From NCBI RefSeq assembly GCF_900116195.1, contig NZ_FOZW01000006.1:124001-188000 (forward strand): DNA of 64,000 bases, written 5' to 3'. Shown here piece after piece: positions 27,744 through 36,506 of this stretch. Source of the DNA: Alloyangia pacifica. GTDB lineage: Bacteria > Pseudomonadota > Alphaproteobacteria > Rhodobacterales > Rhodobacteraceae. The notes beneath the pieces were generated by a model that saw only the letters and a list, made by a program, of their open reading frames with translations, was not told the origin of the DNA and ran no database searches. A program made the translations under genes and the position numbers. Within the stretch, counting starts at the first letter, position 1, and each line of letters starts with the position of its first letter.

Positions 27744-29432
27744 GTGGCGCTTTCGCTGACCCGCGCGGCGCCGGCCCTCACGCTGCTGGCGCTGCTCGGG
27801 CCGGTGGCGGCGGGTCTGGCGGGCACGCTCGCCCCGGCCCTCGGCCTGATGCCGGCGCTTGGCGGAACAGGGCTGAGCCTTGATCCCTTCCGTGAATTGT
27901 TTGACTGGCCGGGCCTGCCCCGTGCGGTGATCCTGTCGCTTTTCACCGGTCTCGCGGCGACGCTGATCTCGCTGACACTGACGCTGCTGATCTGCGCCGG
28001 GTGGCAGGGCACGCAGGCCTTTGCCGCGCTCGAACGGGTGCTCTCGCCGCTCTTGTCGGTGCCCCATGCCGCCGCGGCCTTCGGGCTGGCCTTTCTCATC
28101 GCCCCCTCGGGCTGGGTCGCCCGGCTGATCGCCCTGCCGCTGGGCTGGGAGCGCCCCCCGGATCTCTTGATCCTGCAGGACCCCTTCGGCCTGTCGCTGA
28201 TCGCCGGGCTGGTGGTCAAGGAGATGCCCTTCCTGCTGCTGATGAGCCTCGCGGCCCTGCCGGCGCTGCGCCCGGCGCAGAGCGTCGCCACGGCGCAGGC
28301 GCTCGGCTACGGGCGGGTCACCGCTTGGGCCAAGGTGCTGCTGCCGAGGCTCTATGCGCAGATCCGCCTGCCGGTCTACGCGGTGCTGGCCTTTTCCATT
28401 TCGGTGGTCGACGTGGCGATGATCCTCGGCCCCGGCACGCCACCACCATTGGCCGTGCAGGTGCTGAAATGGATGAACGACCCCGACCTCGCGCTGCGCT
28501 TCCGCGCCTCTGCCGGGGCGCTCATGCTGCTGGCGCTCACCGTCGGAGCGCTGCTGCTCTGGCGCGGCGGCGAGATCGCCACTGCCCGGCTTTCGGCCCG
28601 CTGGCTGGTCGCTGGCGGGCGCGGCCACGGCGAACGGGTGCTGCGCGGTCTGGGGCTGGGGCTTGGCGCACTGTCCGCGGCGGCGGTGCTGCTGGGGCTG
28701 GTCGGACTGGCGGTCTGGTCCTTCGCCGGGCTCTGGCGCTTCCCCGAACTGCTGCCGCAGGGCTGGACGCTGCGCAGCTGGATGCGCCACGGGCCCGAGC
28801 TGCTGGCGCTCTTCGGCCGCACGCTGCTGATCGCCGCCGCCGTTTCCGGCATCGCCATGGCGCTGACCACCGCCTGCCTCGAAGCCGAGCAGCGTCACGG
28901 GCTGCGGCCCGGCGCGCGGGCGCTCTGGCTGCTCTACCTGCCGCTGTTGGTGCCGCAGATCGCCTTCCTGCCCGGGCTGCAGATCGCAGCGTTGCTGACC
29001 GGGCTCGACGGCACGCTGGGCGCGGTGATCGCCGTGCACGTGGTCTTCGTGCTGCCCTACGCCTTCCTGTCGCTGTCGGACCCCTACCGCGCGCTCGACC
29101 CTCGCTTCGCCGCGGTGTCCCACGCGCTGGGGCGCGGGCCGGGTGCCACCTTCTGGCGCCTGCGGCTGCCGATGCTGCTGCGCCCCTGGCTCGCCGCCGC
29201 AGCGGTCAGCGCCGCCGTGAGCGTCGGGCAATACCTGCCCACGCTTCTGATCGGCGGAGGCCGCGTGCCGACCCTGACCACGGAAGCCCTCGCCCTCGCC
29301 TCCGGCGGCGACAGACGGGTCATCGGGGTCACCGCATTGGCCCAGACGGCTGCGGCCTTCCTGCCCTTCGGGCTGGCGCTGCTGATCCCGGCGCTGGCCT
29401 GGCGCAACCGGCGGGGGATGCGGCATGGCTGA
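27744..29432 (+). CDS. ABC-type importer, fused double permease (YnjC-like)
   Basis: Membrane protein of 562 residues made of two permease halves in one chain, as in YnjC or ThiP, with about twelve hydrophobic segments. Each half has an EAA-type cytoplasmic loop (first: RPAQSVATAQALGYGRVTAW around residue 174; second: YRALDPRFAAVSHALGRGPG around 450). GTG start directly after the TGA of the binding protein. Overlaps the ATPase gene by 8 bases. Confidence 0.9.
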   Translation: MALSLTRAAPALTLLALLGPVAAGLAGTLAPALGLMPALGGTGLSLDPFRELFDWPGLPRAVILSLFTGLAATLISLTLTLLICAGWQGTQAFAALERVLSPLLSVPHAAAAFGLAFLIAPSGWVARLIALPLGWERPPDLLILQDPFGLSLIAGLVVKEMPFLLLMSLAALPALRPAQSVATAQALGYGRVTAWAKVLLPRLYAQIRLPVYAVLAFSISVVDVAMILGPGTPPPLAVQVLKWMNDPDLALRFRASAGALMLLALTVGALLLWRGGEIATARLSARWLVAGGRGHGERVLRGLGLGLGALSAAAVLLGLVGLAVWSFAGLWRFPELLPQGWTLRSWMRHGPELLALFGRTLLIAAAVSGIAMALTTACLEAEQRHGLRPGARALWLLYLPLLVPQIAFLPGLQIAALLTGLDGTLGAVIAVHVVFVLPYAFLSLSDPYRALDPRFAAVSHALGRGPGATFWRLRLPMLLRPWLAAAAVSAAVSVGQYLPTLLIGGGRVPTLTTEALALASGGDRRVIGVTALAQTAAAFLPFGLALLIPALAWRNRRGMRHG

Positions 29433-30057
29433 GGGGCTGAGCTTCGCTCACCTGCGCATCGACCGCCACGGCGCGCCGATGCTGTCGCTCGACGCGCGCG
29501 TCGCGCCGGGCGAGGTGTTGACGGTCATGGGGCCATCCGGGTCGGGCAAGTCCACATTGCTCTCGGCGATCATCGGCACGCTGGCGCCGGGGTTCACGCT
29601 GAGCGGGCAGATCACGCTGGACGGCACCGAGATCACCCTTCTGCCGCCCGAGCGCCGCCGCGTGGGCATCCTCTTCCAGGACGAGCTGCTGTTCCCGCAC
29701 CTGTCTGTCGGCGGCAACCTCGGCTTCGGCCTGCCGCCGCGCCTGCGCGGCAAGGCCCGGCGCGCGCGGATCGATGCGGCGCTGCGCGACATCGGGCTGG
29801 AGGGTTTCGCCGCCCGCGATCCCGCCACGCTCTCGGGTGGGCAGAAGGCGCGCGTGGCCCTGATGCGCATGCTTCTGGCCGAACCCCGCGCGCTGCTGCT
29901 CGACGAACCCTTCTCACGGCTCGACGCGGCGCGGCGCGACCAGATCCGCAGCTTGGTCTTCGAGCGCGCCCGGGCGCAGGGCTTGCCGGTGCTGCTGGTG
30001 ACCCACGACCCCGAGGATGCCGAGGCCGCGGGCGGGCGGGTCATCACCCTCGGCTGA
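29425..30057 (+). CDS. ABC-type importer, ATP-binding protein (YnjD-like)
   Basis: ATPase of 210 residues energising the importer. Walker A GPSGSGKSTLL (about residues 34-44), Q-loop in GILFQDELLFPHL, signature LSGGQKARVALMRML (about 138-152), Walker B ALLLDEPFSRLD and the H-loop THDPEDA are complete. The short length fits the YnjD group, which lacks the extra regulatory domain. Starts inside the permease gene (8-base overlap). xylB follows after 75 bases. Confidence 0.92.
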   Translation: MAEGLSFAHLRIDRHGAPMLSLDARVAPGEVLTVMGPSGSGKSTLLSAIIGTLAPGFTLSGQITLDGTEITLLPPERRRVGILFQDELLFPHLSVGGNLGFGLPPRLRGKARRARIDAALRDIGLEGFAARDPATLSGGQKARVALMRMLLAEPRALLLDEPFSRLDAARRDQIRSLVFERARAQGLPVLLVTHDPEDAEAAGGRVITLG

Positions 30058-30132
30058 GGCCCCTTGCAGGCCACGCCGATCCGGGAAATGGTCGGCACCA
30101 CACGTGACAGGGTTCTTGGGAGGAGACCTGCC

Positions 30133-31587
30133 TTGGAAATCGGACTGGATCTCGGCACCAGCTCGGTGATCGGCCTGCTGTGCGAGGCCGGCGTCCCCCG
30201 GGCCGAGGCGCGGCGCGCGCTCACCACAACGTCGCCCATGCCCTACGCCTCGGAGCAGGACCCCGAGGACTGGTGGCGCGCGGCGCGCGAGGTGCTGGCC
30301 GAGCTGGTCGCCGGTCTGCCCGAAGGCGAACGTCGCAGCATCACCGCCATTGGCCTCTCGGGCCAGATGCACGGGGCCGTGCTGCTCGACGCATCGGACG
30401 CAGTGCTGCGCCCCGCCATGCTGTGGAACGACGGCCGCGCCCACGCCGAATGCAGCGCCCTCCGCGAAGCCCTGCCGGGGATCGGTACGCTGGCGGGCGT
30501 GCCGCCCCTGCCCGGCTTCACCGCGCCCAAGCTGCTCTGGCTCGCGCGCCACGAGCCGCAGGTCCACGCCCGCATCGCCCATGCGCTTCTGCCAAAGGAC
30601 TACCTCGGCTACCGCCTGCACGGCGGCTACGCCACAGACCCCTCGGATGCCGCCGGAACGCTGTGGTTCGACCAGGCGCAGCGGTGCTGGTCCGGAGAGC
30701 TCTGCGCCATCTCGGCCACCGATCCCGCCTGGCTTCCCCCTGTGCTGGACGGCACGCAGGAGGCGGGACGGATCCTCCCCGAGCTGGCCGCCGAGCTGGG
30801 ACTGTCGCCAAAGGTCCGGATCGTCACCGGCGGCGGCGATGCGGCAACCGGGGCGGTCGCCGTCGGCGCGGTGGAGGATGGCACCGGGCTGATCTCGCTC
30901 GGCACGTCGGCGCAGTTCCTGCAGGCCGGCACCGGCTACCGCCCCAACCCCGGCGCCTTCGTGCATGCCTTCGCGCACACCCTACCGGATCGCTGGTACC
31001 AGATGGCGGCGATGCTCAACGGCGCCCGCCCCATGGCCTGGTTCGCCGGGGTCGCCGGGGTCGAGATCGGCGCGCTGCTGCAGGAGGCCGCCGCCGTGCC
31101 CGAGGCCCGCGTGCCGCTCTTCCTGCCCTACCTCACGGGCGAGCGCAGCCCGCATGGCGATCCGCACATCCGCGGCGGCTTCTTCGGGCTGGAGGACAGC
31201 ACAAGCCGCGCCGCGATGATGCGCGCGGTTGTCGAGGCGGTGGCCTTCTGCTTTGCCGATGCGGTCGAGAGTTTTGGAGCTGCCGCGCAGGGGCCGGCCG
31301 CGCTGCCTGCGCTCGGCGGCGGCGCGCAGAGCGACCTTCTGCTGCAAAGCGTGGCCGATGCCAGCGGGCTGACCCTGTTCCGCCCCGAGGGAGCGACGAG
31401 CGGCCCCTCGCTGGGCGCGGCGAAGCTGGCCGCGCTGGCGACCGGCGCGCTGTCGCGGGGCGATCTGGCGCAGAGACCGGACGCACGCGAGGTCTTCTCG
31501 CCCCGCGCGCAGGCGTCCCTGCAGGATCGTCTGGAAAGGTGGCGCGCGCTCTACCGCGCGCTGAAACCGCTGGCGCAGCCGGGCTGA
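30133..31587 (+). CDS. xylB: xylulokinase
   Basis: FGGY-family kinase of 484 residues phosphorylating D-xylulose (family also acts on related ketoses or polyols). ATP and sugar motifs: IGLDLGTSSVIGLL at the N-terminus, ITAIGLSGQMHGAVLLD, RPAMLWNDGRA, and the C-terminal ALGGGAQSDLLLQSVAD. The start is TTG 30133, preceded by GGGAGGAG at 6 bases and giving the exact family length; a TTG at 30064 would add 23 unrelated residues. No xylose isomerase or xylitol dehydrogenase is near, so the real substrate is open; co-transcription with the YnjBCD-type importer is likely. Confidence 0.88.
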   Translation: MEIGLDLGTSSVIGLLCEAGVPRAEARRALTTTSPMPYASEQDPEDWWRAAREVLAELVAGLPEGERRSITAIGLSGQMHGAVLLDASDAVLRPAMLWNDGRAHAECSALREALPGIGTLAGVPPLPGFTAPKLLWLARHEPQVHARIAHALLPKDYLGYRLHGGYATDPSDAAGTLWFDQAQRCWSGELCAISATDPAWLPPVLDGTQEAGRILPELAAELGLSPKVRIVTGGGDAATGAVAVGAVEDGTGLISLGTSAQFLQAGTGYRPNPGAFVHAFAHTLPDRWYQMAAMLNGARPMAWFAGVAGVEIGALLQEAAAVPEARVPLFLPYLTGERSPHGDPHIRGGFFGLEDSTSRAAMMRAVVEAVAFCFADAVESFGAAAQGPAALPALGGGAQSDLLLQSVADASGLTLFRPEGATSGPSLGAAKLAALATGALSRGDLAQRPDAREVFSPRAQASLQDRLERWRALYRALKPLAQPG

Positions 31588-32046
31588 TCAGGCGCTCTTG
31601 AGCCGGTCCTCGATCGCCTGTGCGTAATCGGCCATGCGCACACGGAACTTCTTTTCAAGGTTGGCGCGCGCCAGCTTCAGCGATTGTACCATGAGCCGCG
31701 CCGAGAGCGTCTTGGGCTTCAGCTCGAGGTCCATGGCGACGCGGGTACGGCTGCGTGACAGCGCCACGAACTCGATCCGCGTCAGCACCTCCAGCCCGTC
31801 CGTGAGGCTGCGGTAGACCAGCAGGTTTGGGGCGTCCTCCTCGACCAGGGTAATGTCGGCAGAGCGCGCCTTGCCCCGGAAGTTGAACACCGCGTGCCAG
31901 GCGTGGCTGCCCTCGCCTGCCGGGTTGATCCGCCGCAGCTCGATCCCGCGGCGCATGATCTGCCGCTCGAGGTGTTCGAAGTTGGTCGCCTCCGCGTAGA
32001 CGCGCTCGACCGGAACCTCGATGTCTTCCTTGGTAGAGATGTCCAT
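31588..32046 (-). CDS. SRPBCC-family protein (polyketide-cyclase/START-like fold)
   Basis: Cytosolic protein of 152 residues with the SRPBCC pattern: ISTKEDIEVPVERVYAEATNFEHLER, alternating beta segments, and a long C-terminal helix (MVQSLKLARANLEKKFRVRMADYAQAIEDRL). The fold binds lipids or other hydrophobic ligands; no catalytic signature is visible. Its stop codon abuts that of xylB with no bases between. Function not known. Confidence 0.8.
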   Translation of the reverse strand: MDISTKEDIEVPVERVYAEATNFEHLERQIMRRGIELRRINPAGEGSHAWHAVFNFRGKARSADITLVEEDAPNLLVYRSLTDGLEVLTRIEFVALSRSRTRVAMDLELKPKTLSARLMVQSLKLARANLEKKFRVRMADYAQAIEDRLKSA

Positions 32047-32094
32047 CGCCTGCCTCGTTCAACCCGTGTTAACTCGCTATCCGCGCATCTTGTC

Positions 32095-33069
32095 CTAATC
32101 GAGGCGGTCCGCAACCCAGTTGCGCAGCAGGTAATTTGCAATCGAGCCGCGCCGCGCCGGCACGATCCCCGGCTCCAGCCCGGCAAAGGCATCGGCGAGC
32201 CGCTCGCGGCTGACCCATTGCGCGTCCTCGATTTCGACGGGGTCGATGCTGATCGCCTCGCTCGTCGCCTCACCGCGGCAACCGAGCATCAGCGAGGACG
32301 GCCAGGGCCAGGGTTGGCTGGTGAGCAGCGACACGCGGCCGACCTCGATCCCGGTCTCCTCCATCACCTCGCGGCGCACCGCGGCTTCGACCGTCTCGCC
32401 CGGCTCGATGAAGCCCGCGAGGCAGGAGTACATCCCCTCGGGCCAGCCCGGAGAGCGGCCCAGAAGGCAGGCGTTGCCGCGGGTGATCAGCATGATGACC
32501 ACCGGATCGGTGCGCGGGAAATGCGCCGCGCCGCAGGCGCGGCAGACCCGCTGCCAGCCCGCCTGGGTGACATCGGAGGGCTGCCCGCAACGCGCGCAGA
32601 AACCATGCGTGTCATGCCAGCCGAGGATCGCCTTGCCGGTGGCGCCAAGCTCGGCATCGCGCGGGGTGAGCGCCATGAGCAGCGTGCGCAGCTCGACGAA
32701 CCGTGCACCCTCCGGTGCGTCCGGGTGGGTCTGCACGCTCGGGTCGACAAAGCCCTCCTGTTGCGGCGCATCGGGCTCCCAGGCGGAAATGTCATAGGCC
32801 AGCACCACCTCGCCCGCCTCACGGCCGAGCAGCACGGGACGCGCCCGCGCCGAGGCGAGCAGCGGGTGGTCCAGCGGCAGGCGCGGCAGCGCGGCGCAGG
32901 TCTCTCCGCGCGCCGCGTCATCGGACACCAGCGGCTTGCCGCGCCAGAACACCACGCCGCGCGCGCCGGGGCGCTGCATGCGTTCCGCAAGCGCCGGGAT
33001 ATCGCCCCGCAGCTCCGCCGCGCGGTCGAGCCCCGATCCGCCGAATGTCACCTCTTCCGTCTGCCGCAT
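32095..33069 (-). CDS. nudC: NAD(+)/NADH diphosphatase (Nudix)
   Basis: Nudix hydrolase of 324 residues that cleaves NADH and removes NAD caps from RNA. Four-cysteine zinc finger (CARCGQPSD...CRACGAAHFPR, about residues 160-186), the Nudix box GFIEPGETVEAAVRREVMEE (about 221-240), and the NudC-specific SQPWPWPSSLMLG just after it are present. ATG 33069 has AAGGAGG 7 bases upstream; the frame is open further upstream but reads as repeat-derived nonsense. 48 bases separate it from the SRPBCC gene on the same strand. Confidence 0.95.
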   Translation of the reverse strand: MRQTEEVTFGGSGLDRAAELRGDIPALAERMQRPGARGVVFWRGKPLVSDDAARGETCAALPRLPLDHPLLASARARPVLLGREAGEVVLAYDISAWEPDAPQQEGFVDPSVQTHPDAPEGARFVELRTLLMALTPRDAELGATGKAILGWHDTHGFCARCGQPSDVTQAGWQRVCRACGAAHFPRTDPVVIMLITRGNACLLGRSPGWPEGMYSCLAGFIEPGETVEAAVRREVMEETGIEVGRVSLLTSQPWPWPSSLMLGCRGEATSEAISIDPVEIEDAQWVSRERLADAFAGLEPGIVPARRGSIANYLLRNWVADRLD

Positions 33070-33209
33070 GCCGCGCCTCCTTCTGGGTGGGCAAGCCATG
33101 GCACGCGCCGCGCGGAGTGACAACCGGCGGGCCGCAAGCCACGACTGTGGCAGAAGGAAAGGCGATAGACGCCGTCCCTCGCACCTAGGGCTTGGAGCCC
33201 GGAACAGGG

Positions 33210-33313
33210 CGAGGGGCGCTGCCCCTCGCGCTCCCCGGCGTATTTCGAAAGAGAAGAAGGACAGCACGGCCCCTGCTTCTTCTCTTTGCAAATACGCACC
33301 GGGGCATTGCCCC
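33210..33313. repeat. extragenic repeat copies 5 and 6, head to head, with hairpins
   Basis: Hairpin CGAGGGGC / GCCCCTCG (33210-33228), then a reverse core copy (33233-33259: CCCCGGCGTATTT then CGAAAGAGAAGAAG), a 16-base spacer and a forward copy (33276-33304), followed by a small hairpin GGGGC / GCCCC (33301-33313). Same arrangement as copies 3 and 4. It accounts for most of the 399-base gap 33070-33468 between nudC and the nucleotidase gene; no gene is seen there. Confidence 0.85.
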
Positions 33314-33468
33314 GGCGCGCCGCAGGCGCGGTGCACAGCTCTGCGGCGGGTGTCGCGACGTTACCCGACGCGGCGCCGCCGGTGCGTGCCGCGCCGGAAG
33401 AGGAGCGTTGCAAGACTGTCTTGGAGCTGCACTATTCCCCACAGCGACGACACTCGAAGGAGAGCAAG

Positions 33469-35442
33469 ATGCGCAAGCTTCCCCAGACCCCGATCAGCCG
33501 CAGAGGCTTTCTCGCCTGCAGCGCCGCGAGTGGTGCACTGATCGCACTGCACCCCTATTCGGCCCGCGCCGCGGCCAATCAGGCACACCTGCGCATCATG
33601 GAAACCACCGACCTGCACGTGCACGTCTTCCCCTACGACTATTACGCCGACAAGCCGGTCGATACCGTCGGCCTGTCGCGCACCGCCTCAATCATCGAGG
33701 GCATCCGGGCCGAGGCGACCAACGCGCTGCTGGTGGACAACGGCGATTTCCTGCAGGGCAACCCGCTGGGCGATTACATTGCCTACGAGCGCGGCATGAA
33801 AGACGGCGACATGCACCCGGTCATCACCGCGATGAACACGCTGGGCTATGACGCGGGCACCATCGGCAACCACGAGTTCAACTACGGTCTTGGCTTCCTA
33901 GAAAAATCCATCGGCGGCGCGAACTTCCCCATCGTGCTGGCGAATATCGCCAAGAAACAGGGCGCCACTCCGCGCGAGGATGAGACCCTGTTCAAACCCT
34001 ACGTGATCCTCGACCGCGAGATCACCGACGGTGCCGGCACGTCCCATCCGATCCGCGTCGGCATCATCGGCTTCACCCCGCCGCAGGTGATGAACTGGGA
34101 CCGCAAGCACCTCGAGGGCAATGTCCAGGCGCGCGACATCGTCACCACCGCCGAGGCCTGGGTGCCGCAGATGAAGGAAGAGGGTGCCGAGATCATCATC
34201 GCGCTGTCGCACTCCGGCATCGGCGCGGCGCAGCGCGAGGATGGGATGGAGAACGCCTCGGTGCCGCTGGCCGCCGTCGAGGGTATCGACGCGCTGATGA
34301 CCGGGCACAGCCACCTCGTCTTCCCCTCGGCAGATTACGACGGGCAGGATGCCATCGACCTTTCCGCCGGCACGATCCACGGCAAGCCCGCGGTCATGGG
34401 CGGGTTCTGGGGCTCGCACATGGGGCTCATCGACCTGCTGCTCGAACGCGACGGCAATGAATGGCGCGTGGTCTCCACCACCTCCGAGGCGCGGCCGATC
34501 TACCAGCGCGGCGAGGATCGCAAGGTCACCGCGCTGGTCGAGGACGATCCGGAGGTGCTCGAGTCGATCCGCCCCGAGCACGAGGCGGCGCTGGACTACG
34601 TGCGCCGCGCGGTGGGCGAGACCTCGGCGCCGCTCTATTCCTACTTCGCGCTGGTGGCGGATGACCCCTCGGTGCAGATCGTCTCGATCGCGCAGAGCTG
34701 GTACATCGAACAGATGATGATGGGCACCGAGTACGAGGGGCTGCCGATCCTTTCTGCGGCGGCCCCCTTCAAGGCCGGCGGCCGCGGCGGGCCGGAGTAT
34801 TACACCGACGTGCCCGCGGGCCCGGTGGCGATCAAGAACGTCGCCGACCTCTACCTCTATCCCAACACCGTGCGGGCGGTGAAGGTGACCGGCGCGCAGG
34901 TGAAGGGCTGGCTGGAACGCTCGGCGGGCATGTTCAACCAGATCGAGCCGGGTGCGACCGACGCGCCGCTGCTCAACACCGACTTCCCGAGCTACAACTT
35001 CGACGTGATCGACGGGGTGACCTACCAGATCGACCTGTCGCAGCCGGCGATGTTCGACCGCGAGGGCAACGTGGTGAACGAGGAAACCAACCGGATCGTC
35101 AACCTGAGGTACAACGGCGCACCAATCGATCCCGAGGCTGAGTTCATCATCGCCACCAACAACTACCGCGCGACGGGCGGCGGCAGCTTCCCGGGTACCG
35201 GCGACACCATCGTCTTCGAGGCGCCGGACACCAACCGCGACGTGATCGTGCGCTACATCGTCGAGCAGGGCACCATCAACCCGAGTGCCGATGACAACTG
35301 GAGCTTTGCGCCGATGGAGGGCACCACAGTCCTTTTCGAGACCGGCCCCAAGGCGCGCGACTACATGGAGAGCGTGGCGCTCGACATCGAGGACGCGGGC
35401 GACAACGCGGACGGCTACGCCCAGTTCCGCATCAAGCTCTGA
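33469..35442 (+). CDS. cpdB: 2',3'-cyclic-nucleotide 2'-phosphodiesterase / 3'-nucleotidase, Tat-exported
   Basis: Periplasmic nucleotidase of 657 residues that releases phosphate and nucleosides. A Tat signal SRRGFLACSAAS (about residues 9-20) leads it. The metallophosphatase domain follows with ETTDLHVHVFPYDYY, NGDFLQGNPLGDY, GNHEFNYG and TGHSHLVFP; the 5'-nucleotidase C-terminal domain covers about 360-620. Metal ligands all appear intact. ATG 33469 has GAAGGAGAG before it; the longer open frame is repeat-derived. Monocistronic; nearby phosphatases suggest phosphorus scavenging. Confidence 0.92.
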   Translation: MRKLPQTPISRRGFLACSAASGALIALHPYSARAAANQAHLRIMETTDLHVHVFPYDYYADKPVDTVGLSRTASIIEGIRAEATNALLVDNGDFLQGNPLGDYIAYERGMKDGDMHPVITAMNTLGYDAGTIGNHEFNYGLGFLEKSIGGANFPIVLANIAKKQGATPREDETLFKPYVILDREITDGAGTSHPIRVGIIGFTPPQVMNWDRKHLEGNVQARDIVTTAEAWVPQMKEEGAEIIIALSHSGIGAAQREDGMENASVPLAAVEGIDALMTGHSHLVFPSADYDGQDAIDLSAGTIHGKPAVMGGFWGSHMGLIDLLLERDGNEWRVVSTTSEARPIYQRGEDRKVTALVEDDPEVLESIRPEHEAALDYVRRAVGETSAPLYSYFALVADDPSVQIVSIAQSWYIEQMMMGTEYEGLPILSAAAPFKAGGRGGPEYYTDVPAGPVAIKNVADLYLYPNTVRAVKVTGAQVKGWLERSAGMFNQIEPGATDAPLLNTDFPSYNFDVIDGVTYQIDLSQPAMFDREGNVVNEETNRIVNLRYNGAPIDPEAEFIIATNNYRATGGGSFPGTGDTIVFEAPDTNRDVIVRYIVEQGTINPSADDNWSFAPMEGTTVLFETGPKARDYMESVALDIEDAGDNADGYAQFRIKL

Positions 35443-35485
35443 CCACCGATCGGGGGCGCATCACCGCGCCCCCTTTCCCCTGCAC

Positions 35486-36067
35486 ATGCTCTGCCGCTAT
35501 CTCACCCACCCCCAGATCATCGTCGATCCCGCGCTGGACGTGCCGCGCTGGCACCTGAGCGATGTCGGCAAGGCACGGGTCGCGGCGCTGGCCGGCGGCG
35601 AGGCGCTGCGGGGCACCACCCGGATCATCTCGAGCGGCGAGACCAAGGCGCTGGAAACCGCGCAGCCGCTCGCCGAGGCGCTCGGGCTGGCGGTCGAGGT
35701 GCGCCCGGCGATGCACGAGAACGACCGCAGCGCGACCGGCTTCCTGCCCCCGACCGAATTCGAGCAGGTGGCCGACCGCTTCTTCGCCGCACCGGAAGAC
35801 TCCGTGCGCGGCTGGGAACGCGCCGCCGATGCGCAGGCCCGTATCCTCGCGGAGGTGACAACCTGTCTCGCGCAGCCCTGCGACGGCGATGTGCTCTTCG
35901 TCGGCCACGGCGGCGTGGGCACGCTGCTCTGGTGCGCGCTGGCAGGCAAGCCGATCAGCCGCGCGCACGATCAGGGACCGGGCGGCGGCGGCAACGTCTT
36001 CACCTTCACCTGGACACCGCGCGCGGTGCTCTCGGCCTGGCAGCCGATGGAACGTCTCAGCGCCTGA
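35486..36067 (+). CDS. histidine phosphatase family protein
   Basis: Phosphoglycerate-mutase-like phosphatase of 193 residues. The first catalytic histidine is in YLTHPQIIV, without the RHG seen in most members; the arginine preceding it is replaced, but the C-terminal VGHGGVGTLL histidine, the SSGETKALETA phosphate pocket and ENDRSATG are kept. Start ATG 35486 lies behind a poor ribosome site; an in-frame open stretch upstream is inside cpdB. Overlaps the converging ABM gene by 11 bases. Substrate unknown. Confidence 0.8.
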   Translation: MLCRYLTHPQIIVDPALDVPRWHLSDVGKARVAALAGGEALRGTTRIISSGETKALETAQPLAEALGLAVEVRPAMHENDRSATGFLPPTEFEQVADRFFAAPEDSVRGWERAADAQARILAEVTTCLAQPCDGDVLFVGHGGVGTLLWCALAGKPISRAHDQGPGGGGNVFTFTWTPRAVLSAWQPMERLSA

Positions 36068-36368
36068 TCACCCCGTCCTCGACCAGCTCGTAATGGCGGA
36101 TGAGCCGGCTTTCCACGAGGTCCGCCTCCGCCGGGTCGACGTGCGGCCGGGTGTAATCCTCGTCGGTGAAGGCCTTCAGCGAGGCAAGATCGCGCCAGAC
36201 CATGACCACCGAGAACTCGCGCGGGCTTTCGGGCCGCGCCGCGCCCGGCAGCACCTCGACGATCCCCTCTGTGCGGCGCAGCAGCGGGATCGCCACCTTG
36301 TGGAAGAACTCGGCGAATTCCTCTTCCTTGCCCGGCCGGGTCACGACCTGGAAGACGCGCATGATCAT
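36057..36368 (-). CDS. antibiotic biosynthesis monooxygenase (ABM)-domain protein
   Basis: Small ferredoxin-like protein of 103 residues: MIMRVFQVVTRPGKEEEFAEFF, VEVLPG, FSVVMVWRDLASLKAFTDEDY, the usual ABM pattern found in quinone or heme monooxygenases and in many small proteins of unknown role. ATG 36368 follows GGAGGG at 7 bases; the upstream open frame is not coding. Its 3' end overlaps the histidine phosphatase gene on the other strand. Confidence 0.75.
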   Translation of the reverse strand: MIMRVFQVVTRPGKEEEFAEFFHKVAIPLLRRTEGIVEVLPGAARPESPREFSVVMVWRDLASLKAFTDEDYTRPHVDPAEADLVESRLIRHYELVEDGVIRR

Positions 36369-36506
36369 CGAACCACCCTCCTTGATACACGGGGTTCCGG
36401 GGGTGCCTGCCTGCCTCAAGGGACGCCAGCATAACACGAAATCGCGGCCTCGACATTCCCCCCCGCGGCGGGTCACATGGTGCCGCCCGAACCCGAAAGG
36501 CCCGAC

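Noticed and set aside
26406-29426. Long open frame on the minus strand opposite the YnjBCD-type genes
   Set aside because: Gln/Arg/Gly-rich mirror of a high-GC gene pair; the plus strand has transport signatures and start signals.
19773-33313. Head-to-head repeat pairs as insertion-sequence ends
   Set aside because: No transposase, no target duplication and very short spacers; they look like extragenic repeats.
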